In this document: piece after piece, positions 1-9,107 of the stretch
Position numbering within the stretch: position 1 is the stretch's first letter
Layout of the letters: the number at the start of each line of letters is the position of its first letter
Assembly: GCF_017876535.1 (NCBI RefSeq)
Contig: NZ_JAGIOF010000001.1
Span: 3,286,001 to 3,350,000, forward strand
DNA length: 64,000 bases
Source of the DNA: Paeniglutamicibacter kerguelensis
Lineage (GTDB): Bacteria > Actinomycetota > Actinomycetes > Actinomycetales > Micrococcaceae
Reading direction: 5' to 3'
Notes under the pieces: model-generated
The model's input: the letters and a program-made list of their open reading frames with translations, nothing else
Told to the model about the DNA's origin: nothing
Database searches by the model: none
Made by a program: the position numbers and the translations under genes

Positions 1-245
1 CGATTGGCATCCGCGTGAATTCCCTTTCGCCGGGAACAACCGACACCCCCATGCTTGCGGCAGGATTCGCCAACGACGCCGAACGTTTGCGAGACCAAGC
101 ATCGGTTCCCCTGGGGCGTTTTGCTTCGCCGGAAGAAATCGCCGCGGCTGCGCTGTGGCTTCTAGGACCAGAATCCTCATATGTCACCGGCACAAACCTT
201 GTGGTCGATGGTGGCAGAACCGGAACCTTTTCGCTCAACGGTTAA
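1..245 (+). CDS. Short-chain dehydrogenase/reductase, C-terminal part (5' end outside window)
   Basis: The reading frame is open from the first bases of the window and ends with TAA at 243-245, so only about 80 C-terminal residues are present. They carry the usual end of a classical SDR: an IRVNSLSPG stretch after the lost YxxxK site, a TPM motif, a 'PEEIAAAALWLL' helix and the final 'SYVTGTNLVVDGG' signature. The family uses NAD(P)H to oxidise or reduce alcohols, ketones and sugars; the substrate cannot be read from this fragment. It lies 36 bp upstream of an NAD-dependent epimerase on the same strand and is probably in the same operon. Confidence 0.9.
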   Translation, partial: IGIRVNSLSPGTTDTPMLAAGFANDAERLRDQASVPLGRFASPEEIAAAALWLLGPESSYVTGTNLVVDGGRTGTFSLNG

Positions 246-281
246 GAAACGCAGCAACGAATACTCACAGAAGGTAGTCAA

Positions 282-1205
282 ATGAGCAATATCCTAGTTA
301 CCGGTGGTGCCGGATTCACTGGCCGCCACATCGTCAATGACCTGGCCGACGCCGGCCACAACGTCATCAGCTACAACCGCGACTTCCTTGAGGCTCCGCG
401 CCCGGACGTCACTGCCATCCAGGGCGAGCTGTTCGACATTCCGCGCCTTTTGGCGGCATTCAAGGATCACGATGTCGACGCGATCATTCACACTGCTGCC
501 ATGTCGCATCCAACCTATTCCTTGGACTTTCCACTGGCCACTTTCTCGGCCAACGTTGAAGGTACCGTATCCGTTTTCGAAGCAGCCCGGATCCACGGGA
601 TCAAGCGGATCGTGAACTTCTCGTCGGAATGCGTCTATGGAAAAATCTCGGTCGCCACGGTTCTCGAATCCGAACCGCACAACCCGACGACTCCATACGC
701 GATCACGAAAGTCGCAGGTGAATGGCTTGGCCAGGTCTACCAGGAGCGGTACGGGATCGACGTCATCTCACTTCGCATCGGCCAAGTCTATGGTCCAGGC
801 AATCGCATGGATGAGGTGGTCCGTGACGTGATGCGGGGCGTAATCCACGACGGTTCTTTCTCCATCGATCACGGGGCAGACCACCGATACAACCTGGTTT
901 ACGTTCGAGACGTCGCCAACGCAGCCATCGCCGCAGTCCAGGCACCGATGGCCACTGCCCCGCGGCAGCTTGGCTACAACGTTTCCGGGCCGGAGCATGC
1001 AACGCTTGCGGAAATCGCGGACGTGGTTCGAGCCGCCTTCCCGGGGAACCCCATTGAAATCGGGCCGGGGCTTGATCCGACGCTTGATCTGCAGGGACAC
1101 TTCAGCGTTGCAGCTGCGGCTGCCGATCTGGGCTACGTTCCCAGCTGGCCGTTGGAGCGCGCCATTCCCGATTACGGAGAGTGGCTGGCAAAGCACGACA
1201 GCTAA
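282..1205 (+). CDS. NAD-dependent epimerase/dehydratase family protein
   Basis: A 307-residue extended SDR. The N-terminus carries the TGGAGFTG dinucleotide-binding loop (about residues 7-14), and the catalytic YxxxK is visible as Y139-AIT-K143 with a preceding FSSECVYG strand. Length and layout fit the epimerase/dehydratase family acting on nucleotide sugars or sugar-like lactones. The start at 282 follows a purine-rich AGAAGG about 6 bp upstream. The partial SDR just upstream suggests a small carbohydrate or polyol oxidation operon, but no substrate-specific feature is visible. A strong hairpin 25 bp after the stop probably ends the transcript. Confidence 0.9.
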   Translation: MSNILVTGGAGFTGRHIVNDLADAGHNVISYNRDFLEAPRPDVTAIQGELFDIPRLLAAFKDHDVDAIIHTAAMSHPTYSLDFPLATFSANVEGTVSVFEAARIHGIKRIVNFSSECVYGKISVATVLESEPHNPTTPYAITKVAGEWLGQVYQERYGIDVISLRIGQVYGPGNRMDEVVRDVMRGVIHDGSFSIDHGADHRYNLVYVRDVANAAIAAVQAPMATAPRQLGYNVSGPEHATLAEIADVVRAAFPGNPIEIGPGLDPTLDLQGHFSVAAAAADLGYVPSWPLERAIPDYGEWLAKHDS

Positions 1206-1230
1206 CAAACTGGCCTGCCAGTCGTGCAGA

Positions 1231-1280
1231 GCCGAAGAGCGGTTTCTGGCCCCACGGGGGCTTGGAAACCGCTCTTCGGC
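1231..1280 (+). terminator. Perfect 16-bp stem-loop after the epimerase gene
   Basis: GCCGAAGAGCGGTTTC at 1231-1246 is exactly complementary to 1265-1280, with an 18-base loop, followed by ATTTAACTTG. It lies 25 bp after the stop at 1205 and fits a rho-independent terminator with a poor T-tract. A second, smaller stem (GCAGTCCC at 1308-1315 with 1328-1335) follows. Confidence 0.75.
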
Positions 1281-1904
1281 ATTTAACTTGCCGTTCCTTG
1301 GAAGGGAGCAGTCCCGGGCTCTGGGGGGGGACTGCTTGGCGGCTTGGCCCAACGTTGGACAAAGCGCCCCCATCGGCCAGAATCAGGCCCGGTCGGTGGT
1401 TGCCGATGTCGTGCTGCCCGGTAACACCGCGTGAACCTTCGATGACGACACCGACGGCTTCAGTCGATTCGTCGGAAGCGTTTTGGTGCCGGTTCGTCTG
1501 CCCTGGCAGACCAGCGATGCGAGAGGGACTTGGGCCTTCTTGGGTGGGGCGCCCCAAGCCCGGTTTCAGATTTTTATGTCTACGACGAGCCGCGATGCGC
1601 CGACGACATCCGCCCGGCCGGCCCGCGGGTGGGCCAGCAATGGCGCCACCCAAGTCGACCTGCATCATTGGAATCGGGATTCTCTCGGGAGTTGGCCGGT
1701 GCTATGTGGCCCGTGAAAGCTTCCGGAATGGTACTGGGTCCTTCCCGGAGGCGTCTGCTGTCACTGACTGTTTGGAAACAAGATTCGAACCCCGGAAGTC
1801 AGCCAGCTAACGGAACCGGCAATTGTCGACCGAGAATCTCTGGCTTAATCGCCAAGGGCAGTAGGACGGCCGAAACGACACCGCTCGCCTCGTTCCGAGC
1901 AAAC
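1281..1904. other. Intergenic stretch without a supported gene
   Basis: About 620 bp between the epimerase terminator and the terminator of the APC permease gene. Short open frames exist in several phases, but none shows a recognisable motif, ribosome binding site or domain. The stretch holds a small stem at 1308-1335 and several short C/G-rich inverted repeats. It may be eroded coding DNA like the zone further downstream, but no homology could be recognised. Confidence 0.4.
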
Positions 1905-1949
1905 GAACAGCTGCCTCTTGCGAAACGTGTTCACAGGAGACAGCTGTTC
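1905..1949 (-). terminator. Stem-loop downstream of the APC permease gene
   Basis: GAACAGCTG at 1905-1913 pairs with CAGCTGTTC at 1941-1949, extended after one mismatch by CTC/GAG. It starts 11 bp past the end of the minus-strand gene that stops at 1960 and is followed on that strand by GTTTG. It is a likely transcription terminator. Confidence 0.65.
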
Positions 1950-1959
1950 TTACTGCACT

Positions 1960-3402
1960 TTAGATAAGACTCGAGCTTTTCTTTCTCAGTTTTTTCTCAA
2001 GCACGTACCCGCTGATTCCAAGTAATACAAAGATGATGATTACGGAGTAATTTTGGTACCACGGCCCGTCGGTCATCCGGGGCCATGCAATGTTGATGAT
2101 CTCAAAGCCCAACCAAAGAACCGCGGCCACGTTGATTACCAGGCCAAACTTCCCAAGGCTGAATGGACCTTGCTTCCATTCCCCCTTCAACCTCACGATC
2201 AGCGCGGCAACGACAGGGAATGCAAAGGCGATGTAAAAACCAACTGTTGCAAAGGAAATCAGCGCACCGTATACCTGTGAAGCCGAGATCGCCAGGATCA
2301 GCATTGAAGCCACAGCCGATACCAGGACCGCGTTGATGGGGAGGCTGTCGGACTTGCTCAAACGCCTCAGCGTCTTGGCGGCTGGCAGCGCATCAATTCT
2401 GGCAAATGCAAAGATTGCTCTTGAAACCGCCGCCTGAAGCGCAACCACGCCAGCGATGAATCCAAGGACGATGAGGATCAGGAGTGGCCTGGAAATCCCG
2501 ACGCCGAAGTGCGTTGTAAGCGTTGTGGAAATCGGATCCGGATCAGCGCCTGAAACAGCTGCTTTCAAATCAGGGATGGCCAGCAGCAGGGCCAAGGCCG
2601 AGAAGGTAATGACGGAAGCGACAGTGATCAAAGAAGTAATAATGGCACGCGGAACCTTGCGCTCCGGCGACCGCACCTCTTCAGCAATTGCTCCAGCGCT
2701 CTCAAACCCAACAAACGACCAGCCGATGATTGCGACGGCAGCGAGGAAAGGGCCGAAAATGTATGCGGAGGAATCGGAAGGCGAACTGAACGATTCAAAA
2801 ATCGTGCTAAGCGAGTTCTTGCGGTAGAAGATGATCAACACAAGTCCAACACCAAGGCTGGCAATAACTTCGCAAATGATACTGATGGTGACAAACAGGC
2901 TGAGCCATCGTCTGCCTGCGGAATTTGCAATGGTGCTGATTGCCAAGATTACCGCGCCCAGCAGGACCTTTGTTAGGGAACTCGGGTTCTCCCAGCCCAG
3001 GAACGAAGCAAGAAATGTGCTTCCTCCGTATGACACTGCGGCCACGGTGATCACCAAGGTCCAAATGTACGCCCATCCGGCATACCAGCTGTACGTGTGG
3101 CCCAAAAGGCTTCGCGACCAGAGGCATACACCGCCAGCAACCGGCCACCTCGATGCCAATTCGGCAAGAACGAGCGCAACCAAACACTGACAGGCAAGCA
3201 CCACGAGCATGCCCCACCAAAATGACGGACCGGCGGCAGTGAGCGCCAAGGCAAAGACGGCGTATAGACCGATGATCGGCGACATGAAAGCAAAAGCCAA
3301 TGAGAAAGATGACCAGAAGCCCATCTCCCGTTTGAGGACAGGGCCTCCTTCCAGTGGCGCGTCAGATGCACTGCTCTGCTCCACTTTCAGCGTTTCACTC
3401 AT
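1960..3402 (-). CDS. APC-superfamily amino acid/amine permease
   Basis: A 480-residue integral membrane protein with about 12 hydrophobic segments. A short polar N-terminus ends in 'LKREMGFWSSFSLAFAFMSP', typical of APC permeases. The diagnostic cytoplasmic loop 'GFESAGAIAEEVRSPERKVPRAI' is intact around residues 230-252. The family imports amino acids, GABA or polyamines by cation symport or exchange; the exact substrate is not readable. The ATG at 3402 has AGGAAA 7-12 bases upstream. The gene points away from a broken aminobutyraldehyde-type dehydrogenase and a broken NCS1 permease about 1 kb away, which hints at a former amine or nucleobase catabolic locus. Confidence 0.88.
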   Translation of the reverse strand: MSETLKVEQSSASDAPLEGGPVLKREMGFWSSFSLAFAFMSPIIGLYAVFALALTAAGPSFWWGMLVVLACQCLVALVLAELASRWPVAGGVCLWSRSLLGHTYSWYAGWAYIWTLVITVAAVSYGGSTFLASFLGWENPSSLTKVLLGAVILAISTIANSAGRRWLSLFVTISIICEVIASLGVGLVLIIFYRKNSLSTIFESFSSPSDSSAYIFGPFLAAVAIIGWSFVGFESAGAIAEEVRSPERKVPRAIITSLITVASVITFSALALLLAIPDLKAAVSGADPDPISTTLTTHFGVGISRPLLILIVLGFIAGVVALQAAVSRAIFAFARIDALPAAKTLRRLSKSDSLPINAVLVSAVASMLILAISASQVYGALISFATVGFYIAFAFPVVAALIVRLKGEWKQGPFSLGKFGLVINVAAVLWLGFEIINIAWPRMTDGPWYQNYSVIIIFVLLGISGYVLEKKLRKKSSSLI

Positions 3403-3413
3403 GAGAAATTTCC

Positions 3414-3439
3414 TATCAAATGATTATTAATCGTTGATA
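3414..3439. promoter_or_regulatory. Candidate operator overlapping the leader of the APC permease gene
   Basis: TATCAA at 3414-3419 is mirrored by TTGATA at 3434-3439 around an AT-rich centre, in otherwise GC-rich DNA. It lies 12-37 bp upstream of the start codon at 3402, where a repressor would block transcription. No dedicated regulator gene is next to it. Confidence 0.4.
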
Positions 3440-4375
3440 ATTTATGGAATGAAATCCTTGTGAAAGTTATTCGCAGGGATTGCATCGCCCGCGATGGAGC
3501 TGAGACCTCGCCCGCCCGCCAAGTGCTTGCCGTGGGGGCAGGGCCGACACATATCCGGTCCATCGAAGGCGCCCTTCGCATGCGGTTTCCCATCCGCCCT
3601 CATGCTCGTTGTCGCCATAAAAATGCTTACATCTCCATGATTAGTGACCCGAGTCACCCGGGATAGGTGCCGATTAGCTAGAGACGTCGAAATGATTCAT
3701 ACATGTGTACAAATCATGACCACCGGGCGACCTTGCCCACCGGTCGATTGAAGCACCTGTCACCATGGCGCTTCCCGCTGAAATCGACCTCAGGGGTTCC
3801 GGCTGGATCCCCCCGAGCTCTTCAGGCCCAGACATGTGCACAGCTGCCAAAAGGTTCCGCTCCCCCATCACGTTTCGCTTTGCCGATGTCCCGCGCATGC
3901 CGATGCGGCACTTCGCTCCGCCTCCCCTTTTTTGGGAGGGCAGCACTACTCCTTGGCGCCTCAAGTCTTGACTGGACTCTTGGCAGGCAAACCGAGTCGC
4001 GTTCGCCGGCGCCATAAGGTTCCGGCTAACTTGGCCCCAGGCCCGCATTTCGCGCAGTCCTTCGCGCGCCGAAACGGAAGGAGCCTCGATGCGTTGCCTT
4101 GGCGGCAACCCTCCGCAACACTTTTCGATCAGGAGCCAATTGCGCCCCGCCCGCACCCCCATCTGCATCGATCAAGACAATTTTCATGGGCCGCATCCGT
4201 CCCGAATGAACCTCAATAGACAAATGCAGAAGTCACAACAACATTTCTAGTCATTCCATGAATACCTTGAGTGATCCGGGCCGCCAATACTATAAATGAC
4301 AGCTTCCGTGGACCAATGCCTCGGGCAAGGTCTCCTGGAGACAATGACGTTTGCAGCAAACTCTGGGAATACACG
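3440..4375. other. Long intergenic stretch without an intact gene
   Basis: Roughly 940 bp between the APC permease promoter and the NCS1 permease relic. Several short open frames exist on both strands, but none has a recognisable domain or a convincing start. It contains a well-formed dyad at 3693-3716 and a small stem around 3921-3939 (CCTCCC/GGGAGG). Given the broken genes immediately to the right, it may be decayed coding sequence. Confidence 0.4.
3693..3716. promoter_or_regulatory. Interrupted palindrome, candidate operator
   Basis: The sequence has the symmetric layout TGATT-N2-TACA-N2-TGTA-N2-AATCA: nine paired positions per half in a 24-bp dyad, in the middle of a gene-free region. 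The size fits a dimeric helix-turn-helix repressor site. It lies about 290 bp upstream of the APC permease start and 660 bp upstream of the NCS1 relic. Confidence 0.4.
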
Positions 4376-4640
4376 ATGAGCGGCACTGCCACACTCGCAG
4401 GAACGCAAACAGTTCCGAGCATTGACGACAGCAAGATCCGGCCCATTCCAGCGGATGAGCGCCACGGAACGGCGCAGCATCGCCACATGATCATGTTTGG
4501 GTCCAATTCCGCAATCCTGGCCATCGTCATCGGCGCTCTGGCCGCGCACGGTCTTACACTCTGCCCCAGGTCCCCGGTCAGGCATCGCCCGAATGATTCA
4601 GGTCCGCAGCCAGTTCGGTTCCCGTGGGGTGCCGGGCGGG
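4376..4640 (+). pseudogene. Relic of an NCS1-family nucleobase/cytosine permease
   Basis: From the ATG at 4376 one frame gives the N-terminal signature of NCS1 transporters: 'PIPADERHGTAQH' followed by 'MFGSNSAILAIVIGALA'. The next conserved element, 'LHSAPGPRSGIARMIQVRSQ' with FGSRG, appears in the +1 frame from about 4555. The roughly 25 residues normally between the two elements are missing, so a deletion combined with a frameshift is the simplest reading. Nothing recognisable remains of the other ten or so helices before the aldehyde dehydrogenase relic at 4839. The family imports purines, cytosine, allantoin or hydantoins by cation symport; this copy cannot make a transporter. Confidence 0.75.
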
Positions 4641-4838
4641 GTTCAAATCTCCTGGAGCATGGGACCGTTCGCCATCACGTCGATCTGCCATTTCGAAGCC
4701 CGCATTTTCCAGAAGGCGCCATCCTTCGAAGCCCCGAAGCTGCCCGACCCGTCAATGCCATGGCCTGATCCAAGTCATACCTTTTCGAAGCAAAATTACA
4801 AACCGCGCACAGCGCGCAGAAAGCAATGGTGAATCGTC

Positions 4839-6342
4839 ATGACTCAGGTTGAAATCGAAAAGGTAATCGTCCTCCGCCCCTCCTCGTGCAGCGTCCCGAT
4901 AGCGGAATTGCCGCCAGCGGGCCACTACATCGATGGATCGTTCGTTGCAGGCTCGTCAAACACCGCCACCGAAGTCACCAATCCGTCCACCGAACAAGTA
5001 CTGGCCAAGGTTCCGGAAGGAACATCCGAGGACGTCGATCTGGCAGTAGAGGCAGCGGTTCGTGCCCAGGAATCCTGGGGCAACACCACTCCCAAGGAAC
5101 GATCCGAGGTACTTATCTTGATCGCCAACATCATTGAGGCAAACAAGGAAGTGCTGGGGGTGATTGAGTCGGCCAACACCGGCAAGCCCACCGCCGTGGC
5201 CGAGGACGACGTCGCCAGCTCGATTGACGCCTTCAGGTTGATGGCCGGTGCCGCCAGCACCCTGACCGCGCTGGCCAGCGAGGATCATGTAGCCGGCCAC
5301 ACCTCGGTCCTGATGCGCGAACCCGTTGGCGTCGTGGGTGTCATCACCCCGTGGAACTACCCGTTGCTCTTGGCGGCCTGGAAGATCGCTCCCAGCTTGG
5401 CCGCGGGCAGCACCGTCGTGCTGAAGCCTTCCGAGCAGACCCCGCTTTCCGTCTTGAAGCTGGCCGAACTTGTCAGCAGGCATATTCCCGATGGAATCCT
5501 GAATATCGTCACGGGCCACGGTCGCGTGGTTGGACAGCGCATCGCCGAGCACCCGGATGTGGCTCTTCTTGCGCAAACCGGCGGCGTGCGAAGCGGCGAA
5601 GGCGTGGCCGAAACGGCCGCGCACTCCAGCAAGCGCGTCCAGCCTGAGCTCGGCGGAATTGCACCCGTGGTCGTTTTCCCGGATGCCGACCTCAAGGCAG
5701 CGGCAGAGGGCGTTCGCGCCGCCGGCTTCAGGAACTCCGGCCAGGATCGCGGAGCCGCCTGCCGCGTGCTGGTCCACGAATCCGTGGCCGAAGAATTCAC
5801 CAAGCACCTTGTCGACGGGGTCAACAGCCTCGTGGTCGGCGCCCCCGGAGGTGGCGAAGAAGTCGAGATCGGTCCCATGATCTCCAAGGAACACTACGAT
5901 CAGGTCTTGGAGCTCCTCGGCGAAGCCATCGAGGCCGGCATCGAGGTGGCCACCGGAGGCGCAGCCTGCGAAGGCCCCGGATACTTCATCCAGCCGACGG
6001 TCTTGAGCAACGTTCCGGCCGGCGCCAAGGTCACCAGCCACGAAATCTTCGGCCCCGTGGTCACCGTCGAGTCCTTCAGCAACACCGATGAGGCCATCGC
6101 CCGGGCCAACGAGACCCCCTATGGATTCTCAGCATCGGTATGGACCAAGGATTCGGCACTTTCACTCAACGTCCCCAGGAAGCTTTCCTTCGGCACCGTT
6201 TGGGTCAACTCGCACCTCGCTCTGGCCAGCGATCGTCCCTGTTGGCGGCTTCAAGTGCTCGGGATACGGCAGGGATCTCTCGCTCTACGCGATCGCGGAT
6301 TTCTACCGCACCAAGCACGTCATGATCAACCATGGCGACTAG
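4839..6342 (+). pseudogene. Aldehyde dehydrogenase (aminobutyraldehyde-type), degenerate
   Basis: The first ~460 residues align by eye with the ALDH superfamily: 'PWNYPLLLAAWKIAPSLAAG', 'LKPSEQTPLS', 'ELGG' and 'EIFGPVV' are all visible. Three features argue against function. The catalytic Cys of the GQ[D/R]C motif is Arg304 (GQDRGAAC, codon CGC at 5748-5750, one transition from TGC). The NAD-binding 'TGS' reads TGG and ELGGK reads ELGGI. A one-base insertion near 6227-6236 throws the frame off, while the proper end ('GGFKCSGYGRDLSLYAIAD', then 'KHVMINHGD') continues in another phase to TAG at 6342. The family resemblance is to gamma-aminobutyraldehyde dehydrogenases of putrescine breakdown. 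Left in the original frame, it would end at 6356 with an unrelated tail. Confidence 0.82.
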
Positions 6343-6374
6343 TGCGTGACTCCTAATCCCCGGCAACCGGGTTT

Positions 6375-6820
6375 GGCAGGATTGACGGGTGAAATCCCGT
6401 TGCACCGTACCGTGACGGGGGGATCATCCACGGCGTCGAACAGCGAGTTGATGGCCGGGACGGACGCGGGGTCGCCCACATCCACACGCGCCGCGATGCC
6501 GGCTCCGGGAGCTCGAAGGTGCTGCCCTGGACCGTGGCTTCGGTGGTGTCCCCGGCTTGGGCTTCCCGGGCGCAGTCCGCGGCGAGGCCGTCGTGCAGGG
6601 CGACGCCCAGGGTGAATGTCCCGGCCAAGGGAACGGGCTCCACCTGGGTGTAGGCGCGCTGGTGGGGTTTGCTGGCGTCGTCGAACCAGATGCGGATTCA
6701 CATGGCGGGGTGGATGCCGCAGCGCTCCAGGAGCCCGCCGTCGCGCAAGTGCAGGCGTAGGAAGTCCGGGGTGACCTGCGCGCGGCCGGTGACCCCCAAG
6801 GCGAAATCCTTGGCCCCCAT
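6375..6820 (-). pseudogene. Siderophore-interacting (ferric-siderophore reductase) protein, degenerate
   Basis: Read on the minus strand from the ATG at 6820, the translation is that of the FAD-binding siderophore-interacting family: 'FALGVTGRAQVTPDFLRLHL', 'GIHPAM', then after an in-frame TGA (where the family has the Trp of WIRLWFDD) 'IRIWFDDASKPHQRAYTQVE' and 'GTFTLGVALHDG'. Near 6500 a frameshift moves the conserved 'GDPASVPAINSL' into another phase, and homology stops about 150 residues in, against about 280 in intact proteins. So there are at least one nonsense mutation, one frameshift and a lost C-terminal NAD(P)H domain. Intact members reduce ferric siderophores in the cytosol. It is divergent from the acylase gene, with an IdeR-like box between them. 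Confidence 0.8.
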
Positions 6821-6918
6821 GACCTTCAGGACGACCCCTTGCCAGCTGCGCTTCGTGCAACACTCCTTCACGAACAGCCCCGGTTTTGAGAATCCGCCCC
6901 AAGCCACCTATCTTTGAC

Positions 6919-6937
6919 TAAAGTAAGCCTAACCTAA
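6919..6937. promoter_or_regulatory. DtxR/IdeR-type iron box
   Basis: TAAAGTAAGCCTAACCTAA matches the known 19-bp consensus TWAGGTWAGSCTWACCTWA at 18 of 19 positions. It sits between the divergent siderophore-interacting relic and the acylase gene, about 16 bp before the acylase GTG. Iron-loaded IdeR/DtxR binding here would repress both directions when iron is plentiful. Confidence 0.85.
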
Positions 6938-6952
6938 CTTCGAGAGCGCCTT

Positions 6953-9107
6953 GTGACCATGACGCCTGCCCCCGCCAGCCCCGGCAACCACACCTCCGGC
7001 AACGCCCCGGGCGCGGGCATCTACCGCGATGCCTGGGGAATCCCACACCTGCGGGCCACTTCCGCCGACCAACTGGCGCGCCTGCAGGGCCTGAACGCCG
7101 CCACGGACCGCTCATGGCAGATCGAGCTGGAACGCTGGCGCTCCGAGGGACGAACCGCCGAAATGCTGGGCGCCGACGGCGTGCTGTGGGACCGATTCTC
7201 CCGCCAGTGCCGGATTGACGACACCGCGCGCCGCTGCTTCGACACCCTCGACGCCGACACGCAGCGCTGGTGCAGCAGCTACGTGGCCGGCATCAACGAG
7301 GCGCTCGACGCCGGCCTGCGCGGCGGGCCGGAATTCGAGGAGTCCGGCACCGCTCCGGCACTGTGGAACCCGTGGACCCCCCTGGGCGTGTTCCTCGTCC
7401 AGCACATCCTCTTCTCCACGTTCCCGAACAAGCTCTTCCGCGCCCATGTCGCCCGGACCCTAGGCCCCGACGCCGTCGCCCTGTTCAGCATCGAGGCCCC
7501 CGTGTGGTCCGGCAGCAATGCTTGGGCAGCCCATGGTTCGGCCACCGCGAGCGGTGCGCCGCTGATCGCCGGCGACCCGCACCGCCTCCTGGAACTGCCC
7601 GGCGTCTACCAGCAGGTACACCTTGCCTGCCCGGATTTCGACGCCGTCGGCTTCGCCTTCCCCGGCGTCCCGGGCCTGCCGCACTTCGGCCACACCGGCC
7701 ACACCGCCTGGGCCATCACCAACGCCATGGCCGACTACCAGGACCTCTTCGAAGAAGAGCTGCGCCGGAGCGCGGACGGCGGTATCCAGGCGCGCGGCCC
7801 CCTTGGCTGGGAATCCGCCGTCGCGGGCGTCGAGACGATCCTGGTCCGAGGCGGCGCGTCCGAGGACGTGGAGGTCGTCGAGACCGCCCGCGGTCCGGTA
7901 ATCGCCGGAGGGCCCGACGGCGGCGCGTTGAGCCTGCGGGTGCCGGCCCGGGTCGAGGGACGGCTGGGTTTCGACGCACTCCTGCCGCTGCTGCGCAGCC
8001 GCCGCGTCGCCGACGTGGAGACGGCCCTGCAGCAGTGGGTGGAGCCGGTGAACAGCGTGGTCGCCGCAGACACAGAAGGAACCGTGCGGCATTTCCTCGC
8101 CGGGCTGGTGCCGCAGCGGAACCACGACAACCGGCGCGTGCCGGTGCCGGCAGCCTCAGCCGAACATTCCTGGGACGGCAGCTATGTGGAGCTGCCGAGG
8201 ACCGGGGTGGACCGTTTCGCGGTGAGCGCCAACGACCGCGAGGCAGGCGGCGGAGACCCCGTCGGGATGGAATTCGCCCCCCGCCCACCGCGCCCGGCGG
8301 ATCCGCGAACTCCTGGAAGTCCCTGACGCCGCACCCCTCACGGTGGACGCCATGCAGGCCATCCACTCGGACACCCTGCTCGGCTCGCTGCCCGCGTTCC
8401 GTGCCCTGCTGGAAACGCTCGATGCCAGGCTGTTGCCGCCTGCCGCCGCCCGGCTCCGCTCCCGCATCCTCGCATGGGACGGCCACATGCACGCGGGCGG
8501 GGCAGACGCCGGGGCGTTCGCCGCGTGGCGCTCGGCCCTGGTCCGCAGGATTGCGCGGCACCCGGCCTTGAAACCACTGGCCGGAGCACACGGGTATTCG
8601 CCGCTGTTCGGGCCGTGGCTTTCCGTGGCCTCCCGGGTGGGCTTCGCCGTTGAGACGCTGCTGCTTCGCGGCACGGAGCTGGGGATCGACCCGGCGGTGG
8701 AGGCCGCGACCGCCCTGGCCGAGGCCGCTGCCGTGCCGGAGGAAAGCTGGGGCGGGCGCCACACGATGCTCCCCGTGCACGAGCTCCCCGGCCGGCTCGC
8801 GGCCCGCATCCCGGCCACGGCCCTCTCAGGCGACACCGGCTGCGTGCTCTCCACCGAGAGCCTGCCCGGCGTCGAGGACCGCAGCTTCCGCGGCCCGGTG
8901 GCCCGCTACGTCTGGGACCTCGCGGACCGCGCCAATTCCCGCTGGGTTGTCCCGTTCGGCGCGGCCGGCAACCCTGGAAGCCCCCATTTTTCCGACCAAC
9001 TGCCGCTCTGGGCAGCCGGCGGCCTCGTTCCGGTCATCACGGACTGGAATCTGCTTGTCAAAGACCCTTTGCTTGCCACGGAACCCCCATCGAGAAGGAC
9101 CCCATGA
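6953..9107 (+). pseudogene. Penicillin-acylase-family (Ntn) hydrolase with a C-run frameshift
   Basis: Two adjoining frames together encode one ~717-residue penicillin acylase. The first (6953-8326) holds the alpha chain, the autocleavage site 'WSG|SNAW' with nucleophile Ser188, and 'GDPHR'. The second runs to TGA at 9107. They join if one C is removed from the six-C run at 8277-8282, giving EFAPAHRARRIRELL and continuing into the second frame without loss. A real one-base insertion, a phase-variable tract or a base-calling error are all possible. The family cleaves or transfers acyl groups on amides; members occur beside desferrioxamine genes. The start may be GTG 6953 or ATG 6959. The stop overlaps the next gene by 4 bp (ATGA). 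Confidence 0.8.

Noticed and set aside
1780..1812. GATTCGAACCCC resembling a reversed tRNA T-arm
   Set aside because: The flanking stem bases do not pair and no acceptor, D or anticodon arms surround it, so it is not a tRNA.
1181..1967. Open frames of 145-209 residues in the gap after the epimerase gene
   Set aside because: Composition is Arg/Pro/Ser-rich without motifs, the frames overlap a terminator stem, and there is no ribosome site.
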